Shown here in pieces: positions 24,763 through 34,043 of a stretch of DNA of 49,411 bases. Origin of the DNA: a virus; IMG/VR virus record IMGVR_UViG_3300032242_002878, positions 1 to 49,411 of that record, one strand, 5' to 3'. The position numbers and the translations under genes were made by a program. Every line of letters begins with the position of its first letter. Position 1 is the stretch's first letter. The notes beneath the pieces were generated by a model, which ran no database searches, was not told where the DNA came from, and saw only the letters and a list, made by a program, of their open reading frames with translations.

Positions 24763-26906
24763 TATCTACTATCTCTCTGTACTAAATTACCACGCCATGA
24801 TGAACCACCATCATCAGTATAAAATACCCATAAATCTGTATTTGATGAAGGTGTTGGAGCTGTTGCAGCTGGCCATTTAGTGCCAGATGGCCAAATTAAT
24901 GTAGGAGCTGCAGAACCGCCACCATAAATTTTAATTACAATAGAAACTAAATTACCGCTTGTAGGAACATTAGTAAAAGAAAATGTTGTACTACCAGAAG
25001 CTACATATGTAAAATAATTACCAGAAGAAACATTAATTACTGGAGTAGAAGAAGTAGATACAGATATAGCATTCATATAATAATTACCAGCAATTTTCAT
25101 AGATCCCGTAAATGTTGGGGATGCTGTATTAGATTTATTATTAAATGTATTCCAATCAGTGTAAGACAAATATCCATTAGCTGAAGTATTAGCAGCTGTT
25201 AATGTTGATTGTTTACTGTTAAATGTATTCCAGTCGGCTGATGTTAGAATACCAGAAACTGATCCAGAAGCATTGGCCAATGCAGGTTGTTTACTATTGA
25301 ATGTAACCCAATCAGTTGAAGAAAGGATACCTGTGACAGTTGCTGAAGCGGTGGATGAATTAGCTGGTGTATATCCTAATGCAGTAGTAATTTGAGAAGT
25401 TAATAAAGTGCCAGAATATTGACCAGTTATAGTAGAAGCAGTACCATCGATACTGATACCAGTCAAACTTTGTGAACTACTTGCTCTATTGAGAGCAATT
25501 GGAGTAGTACCAATATAATGAGTATCGGCTTTTAATGCATAAGAAGCTGCAAGTGTACCGCCAAGCTTATCAGAATCAGCTGATTTACCAGTATATGAAG
25601 TGCTATTAACAGTAGCACTACCAACAGCAATAGTATTAGCAACTGTTAAATTATTACCTGTTGCAGCAAAAGATAATCCAAGAGAAGAACCAAAGGTCGT
25701 ACCGTTCCAATATTGAACAGCGCCAGTACCACCTGCTGTGTTTGCACCAGGAGCGAATCCCCAATAAGCATTGGCGCCAGTACCACCAGAAATTAACTGT
25801 TGACCAATAGTACCATAGTTACCATTAGCTGAAATAGCATTTGCAAATATTGCATTGCCAGTAATTGTAACTGTGTTTGAAAATGATTGATTATTAGTCC
25901 ATGTATATTGTGCAGCTACGTTAGGTACAGATGTCCAATAAACATTTTTGTTAGGACCACCAGAAGTAAGAACCTGGCCAGCTGCGCCTTGATCGCTATT
26001 GTTTGCAGTAATACTATTTGATATAGTAACATTACCAGTATGAACAGTTGAATTATTAAAATTTATGGCGCCGCCGATAGTATAGTTACCGCTATTAGCA
26101 ACGTAGGTTGCAGCTAAGGCTCCACCAAGTCTAGCAGAATCAAATGCTGTTGCAGTCGTATTTACATAATTAGCAAGATTAGCTGACAGCTGAGAACTAT
26201 TAACATATGGTAAAAGAGTAGTTGCTAATGATGTACTGTTAACATAAACACTAGATAATTGACCGCCAAAATAAGTTGTACTGTTAGCAGATCCAGTATA
26301 TGCAGTAGAATTAACTGTAGCGTATACTGCAGTATTACCAATTGTTAAGGTGTTTGAAGTTTCATCATATTTAAAAGTAGCATTAGAACCAAGTATAGTT
26401 CCATTATAAAACTGAATAGCACCAGTACCACCATTGATATTCGCTGATAGTTTTGGTGTTGACCAATATGCACTTGTTCCGTTAGAAGTAAGTACTTGAT
26501 TAGCTGTACCGAAAGAACTGTTAACTGAAATACCAGCTGGGTTAGTAATTACAATATTAGCTGCATACGTATGTACGCCACTAATAGTATAAGCGCCAGT
26601 TGAATTTACGTAAGCTGTAGAAACAACACCACCAAGCTTAACAGAATCTGCAGCTGTGCCAGTTGTTGTTAAATATCCGCTAGCAGTAACACCTCCAAGT
26701 TTATCAGAGTCGGCTGACTTACCAGAAAATGTTGTTGAAGTAATTACTGAATTTACAGTAGAGTTACCAACTACAACAGCGGTATTATTTGCGAAAAACC
26801 CATTAGAAGTAGAGTTGATCGTGTTGAGAGTAATTTGCGAACCATTAGCAGCGAAAGACGTATTAGCTACGATACCATTTTTAACTACGAAATCTTTATC
26901 TGCCAT
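24762..26906 (-). CDS. Repeat-rich tail fibre protein (714 aa)
   Basis: The sequence is Asn/Ser/Thr/Gly-rich with short, degenerate repeats. One type is SADSDKLGGVTASGYLTT and its variants, another NSTVNSTxYTGK, and a third GAAGQVLTSGG with an aromatic YW ending. In the C-terminal third a third set (TGILSSTDWVTFNSKQP and variants of DWNTFNSKQ) occurs three or four times. All are typical of shaft segments in trimeric phage fibres. The C-terminus (TFSFTNVPTSGN to WRGNLVQRD) is a small beta-rich domain probably forming the end cap. The gene has a TATAAATA promoter and is likely a structural fibre. No enzymatic domain is seen. Confidence 0.8.
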   Translation of the reverse strand: MADKDFVVKNGIVANTSFAANGSQITLNTINSTSNGFFANNTAVVVGNSTVNSVITSTTFSGKSADSDKLGGVTASGYLTTTGTAADSVKLGGVVSTAYVNSTGAYTISGVHTYAANIVITNPAGISVNSSFGTANQVLTSNGTSAYWSTPKLSANINGGTGAIQFYNGTILGSNATFKYDETSNTLTIGNTAVYATVNSTAYTGSANSTTYFGGQLSSVYVNSTSLATTLLPYVNSSQLSANLANYVNTTATAFDSARLGGALAATYVANSGNYTIGGAINFNNSTVHTGNVTISNSITANNSDQGAAGQVLTSGGPNKNVYWTSVPNVAAQYTWTNNQSFSNTVTITGNAIFANAISANGNYGTIGQQLISGGTGANAYWGFAPGANTAGGTGAVQYWNGTTFGSSLGLSFAATGNNLTVANTIAVGSATVNSTSYTGKSADSDKLGGTLAASYALKADTHYIGTTPIALNRASSSQSLTGISIDGTASTITGQYSGTLLTSQITTALGYTPANSSTASATVTGILSSTDWVTFNSKQPALANASGSVSGILTSADWNTFNSKQSTLTAANTSANGYLSYTDWNTFNNKSNTASPTFTGSMKIAGNYYMNAISVSTSSTPVINVSSGNYFTYVASGSTTFSFTNVPTSGNLVSIVIKIYGGGSAAPTLIWPSGTKWPAATAPTPSSNTDLWVFYTDDGGSSWRGNLVQRDSR

Positions 26907-26935
26907 GGTTCACTATCCCCTTGTTGTTTTTATTA

Positions 26936-26943
26936 TATTTATA
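26936..26943 (-). promoter_or_regulatory. Late promoter TATAAATA upstream of 714-aa fibre gene
   Basis: TATAAATA on the minus strand lies 30 bases before the ATG at 26904-26906 and overlaps only the gap after the preceding gene. The intervening bases include AAGGGGATAG as ribosome binding site. Confidence 0.75.
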
Positions 26944-26944
26944 C

Positions 26945-27322
26945 TTATGGAAGTTCTACTTCTTTCCAAGATGTAGTAGCTTCATTCCAAGTATAAGCTT
27001 TACCATCATCTGGATAAGCAATTGGAGGTTGCCACAACCAATTTGTTTCAGCTGAAATAGTCCAGCTATCGAATGGTCTCGCAGGATAGAACACATCATT
27101 TACTGCATCATATGTGTATCCTATACCAGCATAGTTACCACGAAGAGCTGGCTCGCCATCTGGCTCATTTGTGTTTGGTGCATAGTGGACATTGCCTCTT
27201 GTATTATATGAGGTTTGAATCCACTGACCAGGTGATGAATCAACAAATGTGTCAAAGAAATCTGGCTCTGCCACAATTACGTTTACCACTGTTCCGTTTA
27301 CTACTTTTGCAAAATGTCCCAT
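26945..27322 (-). CDS. Conserved small phage structural protein (125 aa)
   Basis: The 125-residue product starts MGHFAKVVNGTVVNVIVAEPDFF and contains WIQTSYNTRGNVHYAPN, LRGNYAGIGYTYDAVNDVFY and a Trp/Pro-rich C-terminus (NWLWQPPIAYPDDGK). This is a recurrent family among fibre genes of marine T4-like phages and related groups. Its function is not established to my knowledge; size and place suggest an accessory fibre or tail protein. The ATG at 27320-27322 follows an AAGGAGAAAT ribosome binding site 18 bases after the preceding glycine-rich gene. Confidence 0.75.
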   Translation of the reverse strand: MGHFAKVVNGTVVNVIVAEPDFFDTFVDSSPGQWIQTSYNTRGNVHYAPNTNEPDGEPALRGNYAGIGYTYDAVNDVFYPARPFDSWTISAETNWLWQPPIAYPDDGKAYTWNEATTSWKEVELP

Positions 27323-27340
27323 AATTTATTTCTCCTTTTA

Positions 27341-28456
27341 TTAAGCTGTATAAGAGCCAGATGCTGTGAATGTTAGAATAGTATATCCGCCATTAGTGGT
27401 TACAGTTGGCGAACCTGTTTTAATTCCAGTATAGCTTCCTGTTGGTATAGAAATAATAACAACACCAGAACCACCAGCTGAACCAGCACCAAAATTATTA
27501 CCGCCACCACCGCCACCACCGCCTGAATTGACAGTGCCTGCTGTTCCGCCTAGATTATTATTACCACCAGCACCGCCTCCACCAGAACCACCAGAACCAC
27601 CAGTGCCAGTAGTTCCTCCGCCACCACCACCAGCATAATAAACAGATACGCCTGTAATTGAAGAAGCTACACCAACGCCTCCAGTTTGATTTACAGCGGC
27701 GCCACCAGCACCGCCTCCACCACCACCAGCTCCAGATGTATAACTTGCACCAGCATTTCCTTGACCGCTTGTTCCAGAACCACCTGTTCCTGAAGGATAT
27801 CCACCACCACCACCAGAACCACCTGCATTACCATTAAATGTAGGGGATGATCCAGCTGTTCCACCGCCACCACCACCAATAGCTGTTGTTAACCCAGTTA
27901 TTGAAGAATTTGCTCCATTACCACCTTGACCAGAAGTAGCACCACTAGCGCCTCCAGAACCAACCTGTATTGAATATACTGCACCAGGAGTAAATGATGT
28001 TGTTCCAGTAAGTAAACCACCAGCGCCTCCACCACCAGAAAGATTGTATGCACCTCCACCGCCACCTGCAACTATTAAATATGTTACTGTATATGGTCCT
28101 ACTGGATTATTAACAAAGTTTCCATACCCTAACCAACCTTGAGTAGAATCAACATAAACAATAGAAGCACCTTCTCTTGAAGTAGCTAATACAGCATTAG
28201 CTGATGAACCAGATATTTTACCACCATTAGGATTGATAATGCAATTGTTACCAGCAAAGGTTCCAGCATAGTCAGTAATAGAAATTTGTTGTCCAATAGT
28301 AGGAGAAGCTGGTAATGTTACATAAACAGGTCCAGAAGATGTATTAACAGGATAAGCATAGTTTGCTGTGGCAGTAAAACTAGATGTTTGAACAGCTTGC
28401 CAAACAAGCCCACCACCCTGATTACCAAATAAACTAAACTGTTGAATCTGAGTCAT
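27341..28456 (-). CDS. Glycine-rich adhesin tip protein (371 aa)
   Basis: After a beta-rich N-terminal 125 residues with FGNQGGGLVWQAV, the protein becomes a glycine-rich domain: GGGGGAYNLSGGGGAGG, GGGGGGTAGS, GGGGGYPSGTGG and more, separated by conserved strands such as SIQVGSGG and SITGLTTAIGG. Such Gly blocks form stacked polyglycine helices in phage receptor-binding tips. The last segment, LTFTASGSYTA, is repeated as a relic elsewhere (34008-34034). It is translated just after the 963-aa LamG gene (13-base gap). The receptor is unknown. Confidence 0.75.
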   Translation of the reverse strand: MTQIQQFSLFGNQGGGLVWQAVQTSSFTATANYAYPVNTSSGPVYVTLPASPTIGQQISITDYAGTFAGNNCIINPNGGKISGSSANAVLATSREGASIVYVDSTQGWLGYGNFVNNPVGPYTVTYLIVAGGGGGAYNLSGGGGAGGLLTGTTSFTPGAVYSIQVGSGGASGATSGQGGNGANSSITGLTTAIGGGGGGTAGSSPTFNGNAGGSGGGGGYPSGTGGSGTSGQGNAGASYTSGAGGGGGGAGGAAVNQTGGVGVASSITGVSVYYAGGGGGGTTGTGGSGGSGGGGAGGNNNLGGTAGTVNSGGGGGGGGNNFGAGSAGGSGVVIISIPTGSYTGIKTGSPTVTTNGGYTILTFTASGSYTA

Positions 28457-28469
28457 TGATTACCTATAA

Positions 28470-31361
28470 TTATGTTGAGAATGGTGATAGATATGCCATC
28501 TTGGTTGAACCAGTATTCGTTATTGAAAACTGATTTGGACCAGCATCATATATTCTATTTGATTGAAGAGTTAACAATACTGTATTTGCAACAGGAAGTA
28601 ATGGTCCTACTGATGGTGTAAAGTTAGCTGTATACATTCCTGTACCCTTGACAACACGAAGGTTTGAGATATATCCATTGAAAAAAGCCAAACTAGTTCT
28701 ATATGCGCCTATATTTAATCCTGTTGTATTAGTATAATTTGTAGCGGTTGAAGTATTAGCGCCAAGCTGAGTGCCATTTATATAAGCTCTAAAAACATTA
28801 CTGTTTCTAGAAAGAGCAACATGCGTCCAAGTATTCAATACAATAGCTGTAGAAAAAAGGTCAGTAGCGCCATCGTTAAATTTTAGAGCATTGTCAGAAG
28901 AATTAAAATATGTACTAAATTCACCTGACCCACCTGATCCTCTAAAGTCAACTAGATTTTGTTGTCCATAAACTTGTGCATAATACCAATATTCAAAAGT
29001 AAAATCTCCAGTACCAAAAGAAAATGCAGCGTTTTGAGGCACATTTAAAATGTTACTTCCAGTAAATTTACCACTATAATTTTTAAGGTTATTTGGCGCA
29101 GCAAATAAATTTGTAGCAACTGCTGGTGCAGCGCCTGTGTTTGTTATTGAAAAATTATTTACTGATGCATCAAACAATTCAGCATATTTACAAGTCAATA
29201 ATGATGTGTTTGTAATAGCTGTTAATGGTGATGTTGTTGGAGTAAATGCACCTGTATAAACAGCTGTGCCCTTAACAATACGAAAGTTTGTAATATAGCC
29301 CGTAAATCTCTGACCTGCAGAAGAATTAGAACCAATATACAATATACCATTTGATGTTGGTGCATTAGCATTTGATGTTGTTGCAGCAGAAGCTCCATCT
29401 ATCCACAATGTGTAGGTATTTCCACTTCTTGTAATAGCAAAATGATGCCAAGCACTTAACGATGCTGTTCCAGCAAGAGTAAAATAATTTGAAGAACCGT
29501 TACCAACTTCAAGAGTCCAAGTTGTACCATTATGATAAAACAAACAAGTAAAGTTACCATAATTAAATACTTGATCAACAGCGTTTGTTGTTGTTGTAGC
29601 AAACGCCCAAAATTCTATTGTGAAATCAGCCGAAAGAGTTATGGCAGCATTAGCAGGAACACTTAAATTTTGAGTGCTACCATTAAAAGCATAAGCATAA
29701 TTATCAAATGGGTTAGCAGTAGAAGCTGGTGCTGTACCAGTATTTGTTATTGTAAAATGATTCGTTGATGCATCAAACAATTCTGGATATTGACAAGTCA
29801 ATAATGATGTATTTGTGATAGCAGATAATGCTGCTGTTGGTGGGGTAAAGTTAGCAGTATAAACTGCTGTACCTTTAACAAGTCTTGCATTAGATATATA
29901 ACCACTTAAATAAGCATATCCTGGACTATCACCAACAGTTCCAATATAACATGGACTTGCTGTTCCAAAATCATTTGTATCAGCATATGTTGATCCAGTT
30001 TGTAATCCATTAATATATAAAGTTGTTGTTCCACTATTTCTAACTAGAGCAATATGATACCATTGTCCAGTACTTAAAGCACTAGAAGAAGAAATTCTTG
30101 CAGTATTTTGAGTTTGATATGTTAATATATTACCAGTGGTAAATATTAATGTTGGTTTAATTTGAGAACCACCACTTCCACTTATTCTTAAATCGAAGAA
30201 AGAAGAAGTTGCCGCTGTGCTATTAAAAAACGCCCAACACTCAAAAGTAAAATTGCCAGTACCAACTCCAAATGCTGCATTAGATGCAACTGTTAAATAC
30301 TGAGAAGTACCATTGAATGACATACTATAATTACCAAATGGATTTTCACCACTGATTAAAGTACCACTATTAGTCAGAGTGAGTGCATTTGTTGAAGCAT
30401 CACTAAGAGTTCCAGATTTACCAGTTAATACTACTGTGTTTGTGATAGCTGTTAATGGTCCTACTGGTGGAGTAAATGCAGCTGTATAGACAGCTGTACC
30501 ATTGACAAATCTAAAATTGCTTATATAACCTTGAGTATCATATCCAGATATACCATTATCTTTTGTACCAAGTCTTGGAGCAGTTGTTCCTGGTGAAATA
30601 GAACCAGAACCATATGCAGGAACATCTAAATCTACAACTCCATTAACGTAAATACGGAGTCCAGCACCAGACCTAACCCAAGCAATATGTGTCCAAGTAT
30701 TTGTTGGTATAGTAGTCGCTCCAGCACTAGCACCTGCATTATAAAATTGAGCTTTACCACCACCACTAATGTTAACTAGCCAAGCAGCTGCCGTTCCACC
30801 AGATACTCTACAATCAAATATACCCCAATCACCAGCTGTTTGATTTATAAGATTCACCCAACATTCAACAGTAAAATCGCCTGTTAAATTATAAAGGCTT
30901 GATGAGGATGGAAGCGAAATATATGTTTTGCTCGTTGTTGGAAACAATATACTATAATTTATTGGTGAAATACTAGTATCTAAAATATTAGCAGAAGATG
31001 TAGATGCCACAATAGTTCCAGAAACAGAACCAGTAAGCAAATTGAATATGAAAGTTTCTGTACCTTCAGTTACAAGATCAGCCAATACTGTTCTTGTAAC
31101 AGTTCCTGTGTTGTTAGTGATCGTTACGCTACCAGATACTACACCATCAGAAAAGTCAGCTGCTGAAGTTGTACCAGTTGTTGTCCAATATAATACCGTT
31201 CCATCAACAATGCCAGTAGTTGTTATTGTAATGGTAATCGTATCGCCTTCGTTATACGAAGCTGCAAGACTCGAAAGGCTATATGTAGCTACTGGTACTG
31301 CATTGATTACATTATAATTTCTAGAGGCAAAATTTTGTCTGGAATACGGTTTAACTGTCAT
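28470..31361 (-). CDS. Calx-beta plus four LamG-like domains adhesin (963 aa)
   Basis: Beginning at the ATG at 31359-31361, a Calx-beta domain occupies about residues 23-130 (ASYNEGDTITITITTTG, SAADFSDGVVSGSVTI, TEGTETFIF). Four concanavalin/LamG-like domains follow, each of about 190-210 residues, with the recurring core SLYNLTGDFTVECWV or FTxEFWxF, a WHHxAxxRxxxxYxLY(I)NG strand and a YISNxRxVKGTAVYTxxFTP ending. Such domains bind sugars or proteins on other surfaces. I prefer this ATG to a GTG at 31391 because it abuts the preceding stop (TAATG) and has a GAGA upstream. This is probably a multivalent host-binding fibre. Confidence 0.85.
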   Translation of the reverse strand: MTVKPYSRQNFASRNYNVINAVPVATYSLSSLAASYNEGDTITITITTTGIVDGTVLYWTTTGTTSAADFSDGVVSGSVTITNNTGTVTRTVLADLVTEGTETFIFNLLTGSVSGTIVASTSSANILDTSISPINYSILFPTTSKTYISLPSSSSLYNLTGDFTVECWVNLINQTAGDWGIFDCRVSGGTAAAWLVNISGGGKAQFYNAGASAGATTIPTNTWTHIAWVRSGAGLRIYVNGVVDLDVPAYGSGSISPGTTAPRLGTKDNGISGYDTQGYISNFRFVNGTAVYTAAFTPPVGPLTAITNTVVLTGKSGTLSDASTNALTLTNSGTLISGENPFGNYSMSFNGTSQYLTVASNAAFGVGTGNFTFECWAFFNSTAATSSFFDLRISGSGGSQIKPTLIFTTGNILTYQTQNTARISSSSALSTGQWYHIALVRNSGTTTLYINGLQTGSTYADTNDFGTASPCYIGTVGDSPGYAYLSGYISNARLVKGTAVYTANFTPPTAALSAITNTSLLTCQYPELFDASTNHFTITNTGTAPASTANPFDNYAYAFNGSTQNLSVPANAAITLSADFTIEFWAFATTTTNAVDQVFNYGNFTCLFYHNGTTWTLEVGNGSSNYFTLAGTASLSAWHHFAITRSGNTYTLWIDGASAATTSNANAPTSNGILYIGSNSSAGQRFTGYITNFRIVKGTAVYTGAFTPTTSPLTAITNTSLLTCKYAELFDASVNNFSITNTGAAPAVATNLFAAPNNLKNYSGKFTGSNILNVPQNAAFSFGTGDFTFEYWYYAQVYGQQNLVDFRGSGGSGEFSTYFNSSDNALKFNDGATDLFSTAIVLNTWTHVALSRNSNVFRAYINGTQLGANTSTATNYTNTTGLNIGAYRTSLAFFNGYISNLRVVKGTGMYTANFTPSVGPLLPVANTVLLTLQSNRIYDAGPNQFSITNTGSTKMAYLSPFST

Positions 31362-31693
31362 TAGGTAATCTCTGATCCAAATAGTGTCCACGTAATAGAA
31401 CTAACAGCACTAGCATAAACGCTAACAACATCTGTAGCTGCCAATGTTATTCCTAACGAAAGAGCAACTGCATCGTTTGCAGCAATTGTAAAATCATATG
31501 CAAGATATTGGTTAGCAGCAAGAACAGCACCAGCTTTGCGAACTGCAATTCTTACTGTTTTTGCTCCTGATGTTCTGTTACAGATATTTAGCGATGAAAT
31601 AACAGCTGATGTACTTGATGGAACCGTATAAAGAGTCTCAAAAGTTGTAGCAGCTGAATCTAATTGTCCTAATATTTTATATGCTGTTGCCAT
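31361..31693 (-). CDS. Small conserved structural protein (110 aa)
   Basis: The 110 residues are Ala/Thr/Val/Ser-rich and beta-stranded: an N-terminal YKILGQLDSAATTFETLYTVP, SSLNICNRTSGAKTVRIAVR, and a C-terminal TLAATDVVSVYASAVSSITW. This family recurs in the fibre clusters of marine phages. A similar beta-sandwich module is often found attached to tail or head decoration. No function is established. The start ATG has GAGGGTAAT upstream, 11 bases after the stop of the 760-aa gene, and the stop overlaps the start of the LamG gene. Confidence 0.75.
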   Translation of the reverse strand: MATAYKILGQLDSAATTFETLYTVPSSTSAVISSLNICNRTSGAKTVRIAVRKAGAVLAANQYLAYDFTIAANDAVALSLGITLAATDVVSVYASAVSSITWTLFGSEIT

Positions 31694-31703
31694 ATTACCC
31701 TCT

Positions 31704-33986
31704 TTATAATCCTAGTAGAAATACTGAAACAAATGTGTCTGATAAGTTAACTGAAGTAGAATTGTTGATAGTCACACTAGTAAATAGTGGTCCGACAGTA
31801 GTAGATGCTGTTGCCGCACCTGTATTGGTAATTGTTAATGGACTATTTGAACCGTCTACAATTGTTGGACCATTACAAGTTAACAATACAGTTTGGTTAG
31901 CAGAAATTGCAGAAATAGCAGTACCAGATGCAGCTTGAACAGCTGTTAATGGACCAATTGGTGTAAAATTGCCAGTATATACCGCAGCACCATTAACTAT
32001 ACGAAAATTTGAAATATAACCTGCAAAAGTAGTACCATAAGCTTCACCAATATAACCAATATTAAATGGTTGTGTAATACTACTCATACTTGCTACTGCA
32101 CCAGTAGTTTTAGAAACACCATTAATGTATAATGCAGTTTGATTGGTGCTAGTTCCTGATCTAACTATTGCAATATGATTCCATGCGTTTATTGTGATGT
32201 TTGAAATGGGAGTTGATAAAGCAGTTCCAGATATACTTCCTGTATCTAAAACTAGATTTGAACCATTTATATAAAAAATAAACTTTGGTATAGTACCACT
32301 ACCGTTATCTGTACCAAAAAAATTAATTAATGAAGCTACAGATGTTGGATAAAACCAACCTTCAACAGTAAAATTGTTTGCTCCAAAATTAATATTAGGA
32401 ACACTTAGATAATTACTGCTGCCGCTAAATTGTACACTGTAAGTAGCTGGTGTTATTGAACTGTAGGTAGTTGCAGTTGTTGCAACCACATCAATTAATG
32501 CTCCAGATGGTGGAGCAACTGCAAATGTTATTGTTGTTCCTGAAGTAACAGTAACGTCTGTACCGTTTCTAAATCTCAAACCATTGACAAACACATCAAT
32601 AGCGCCAGCTGTATATCCACCAGATATTGTGAATACAGTTGTCGATCCATCGCCTGTGAATGATTGTCTTAAAGCTGTAGTTGCTGCAGATGTTGATGAC
32701 CAGTAAACATTGCTGCCATTAGAAGTAAGAACTTGACCAGTTGTACCAACACCACCACTAGCAGTTAATGCACCAGTAATAGCAAGGTTGGATACTGATA
32801 TTGATTGACCATTAGTAAAGCCACCGCCACCAGAAGAAGTGGCCCAATAAGGTGATCCAGTAGCACCATTAGATGTTAATACCTGACCAGCAGTACCAAC
32901 ACCACCATTAGCAGATACTGGTGTTGCAATAGTTAACTGAGTTGTATTGGAAATAAAGCTAGTACCAACAGTGTGAGCAGCAGCATTAATTGTACCAGTA
33001 GAATATACGTTAACAACTGTTGTGTTACCAGTTACAGTGGTATTACCACCAAGATATGTTGTACCATTAACTGATAATCTATCAACTGGAGCGTTGTTAC
33101 CGATACCAATGTTACCACCAAGAGGATTCAAAAGAATCGAATAATAAACAGGCGCACCAGCAGAAGAGTAGCCTGACTGAATCCATTGAGCAGAACTTGT
33201 TTGTTGACCAAAAGCAAGATAGTTACCAGAAGCACCACCAAGAGTGGCATAAGCATTACCAACGAATGCACCAGCTGCTACGTTAGCCTGACCATTTATA
33301 TTGTAAAATGTTGCTGTGTTAGAACTACCAATACTGAAAGCATTGACAGCCATCGATGTAGTATTTAAAGAAACAGCAGCTGCAGTTGTATTTGATAAAG
33401 TAAGTGATGTTGCTGTTAATACTAAGTTGCCACTAGCACTTACAAGAACATCAGCTGTGTTATTACCATATCCATAAACAGTAGTATTGCCTGAATAAAA
33501 ATGAGTAGAGTTAGAATAAGTGTTAACAGTAGAGTTACCAATAGTTAATACGTTACCAACACTCACGTTACCAGAAAATGTAATAGTATTAGAGAATGTT
33601 TGAGTATTGGTCCAAGCATACTGTGCTGCAACGTTAGTTCCAGCTGCAGCAGCTGTCCAATAAACGTTAGAACCAGCACCAGCAGAAGTTAATACTTGCC
33701 CAGCAGTACCAACACCACCATTTGCTGAAATAGTGTTTGTGCTTACAATAGCACCAGAAAATGTAATGGTGTTAGAAAATGTTTGAGTATTGGTCCAAGT
33801 GTATTGAGCAGCAGTATTAGTTGCACCACCTAATGGTGAACCACTAACATAAACAGAAGATGAATTGATAACAACGTTTACTGATGAATTACCAACAACT
33901 AATGCATTAGTAATTGTAGAAGTATTTGCTGCCGTGTTGACAGTCAATACCTGACCAAGTAAACCTATGTTTTGATTCTGTGCCAT
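31704..33986 (-). CDS. Fibre-shaft plus LamG-like adhesin (760 aa)
   Basis: The N-terminal part (to about residue 440) contains fibre repeats with GVGTAGQVLTS(N/A)G endings, NSTVN and NTTVTGN segments, and stretches with QYTWTNTQTFSNTITF. Next comes an approximately 65-residue module, FTGDGSTTVFTISGGYTAGA to AVAPPSGALIDVV, that is almost copied in two other genes here. The C-terminal third (about 520-745) is a LamG-like domain: FGANNFTVEGWFYP, NAWNHIAIVRSGTS, YISNFRIVNGAAVYTGNFTP. The gene has an AATAAATA motif just upstream. It is likely a structural fibre with terminal binding domain. Confidence 0.8.
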   Translation of the reverse strand: MAQNQNIGLLGQVLTVNTAANTSTITNALVVGNSSVNVVINSSSVYVSGSPLGGATNTAAQYTWTNTQTFSNTITFSGAIVSTNTISANGGVGTAGQVLTSAGAGSNVYWTAAAAGTNVAAQYAWTNTQTFSNTITFSGNVSVGNVLTIGNSTVNTYSNSTHFYSGNTTVYGYGNNTADVLVSASGNLVLTATSLTLSNTTAAAVSLNTTSMAVNAFSIGSSNTATFYNINGQANVAAGAFVGNAYATLGGASGNYLAFGQQTSSAQWIQSGYSSAGAPVYYSILLNPLGGNIGIGNNAPVDRLSVNGTTYLGGNTTVTGNTTVVNVYSTGTINAAAHTVGTSFISNTTQLTIATPVSANGGVGTAGQVLTSNGATGSPYWATSSGGGGFTNGQSISVSNLAITGALTASGGVGTTGQVLTSNGSNVYWSSTSAATTALRQSFTGDGSTTVFTISGGYTAGAIDVFVNGLRFRNGTDVTVTSGTTITFAVAPPSGALIDVVATTATTYSSITPATYSVQFSGSSNYLSVPNINFGANNFTVEGWFYPTSVASLINFFGTDNGSGTIPKFIFYINGSNLVLDTGSISGTALSTPISNITINAWNHIAIVRSGTSTNQTALYINGVSKTTGAVASMSSITQPFNIGYIGEAYGTTFAGYISNFRIVNGAAVYTGNFTPIGPLTAVQAASGTAISAISANQTVLLTCNGPTIVDGSNSPLTITNTGAATASTTVGPLFTSVTINNSTSVNLSDTFVSVFLLGL

Positions 33987-34001
33987 TCTCTACCTTTTAT
34001 A

Positions 34002-34009
34002 TATTTATT
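34002..34009 (-). promoter_or_regulatory. Late promoter motif AATAAATA upstream of the 760-aa fibre gene
   Basis: AATAAATA on the minus strand lies 16 bases before the ATG at 33984-33986. This is closer than usual, but it still leaves a short leader with AAAGGTAGAG. An identical motif is 34 bases further upstream (34036-34043), flanking a gene relic. Either could be the active promoter. Confidence 0.45.
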
Positions 34010-34034
34010 AAGCCGTATATGAACCAGATGCTGT
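34008..34034 (-). pseudogene. 3'-end relic of a glycine-rich adhesin gene
   Basis: In the minus frame these 27 bases read TASGSYTA and then a TAA stop, the same C-terminal peptide and stop as the glycine-rich adhesin at 27341-28456. The two DNA copies share most bases (GCTGTATA and CCAGATGCTGT blocks). The relic has no upstream reading frame; it sits between two copies of AATAAATATA, directly after the subtilase gene. It is best explained as what remains of a lost glycine-rich adhesin gene. Confidence 0.65.
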
Positions 34035-34035
34035 A

Positions 34036-34043
34036 TATTTATT
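34036..34043 (-). promoter_or_regulatory. Second AATAAATA motif before the relic
   Basis: AATAAATA on the minus strand overlaps the subtilase stop. It would transcribe the relic and then the 760-aa fibre gene, 50 bases before its ATG. The surrounding CTGTATATTTATTAA on the plus strand is shared with the promoter at 37268-37275. Confidence 0.5.

Noticed and set aside
31361-31391. GTG start at 31391 for the 963-aa LamG gene
   Set aside because: The ATG at 31361 abuts the upstream stop and gives the usual coupled start; the extra ten residues overlap another gene.
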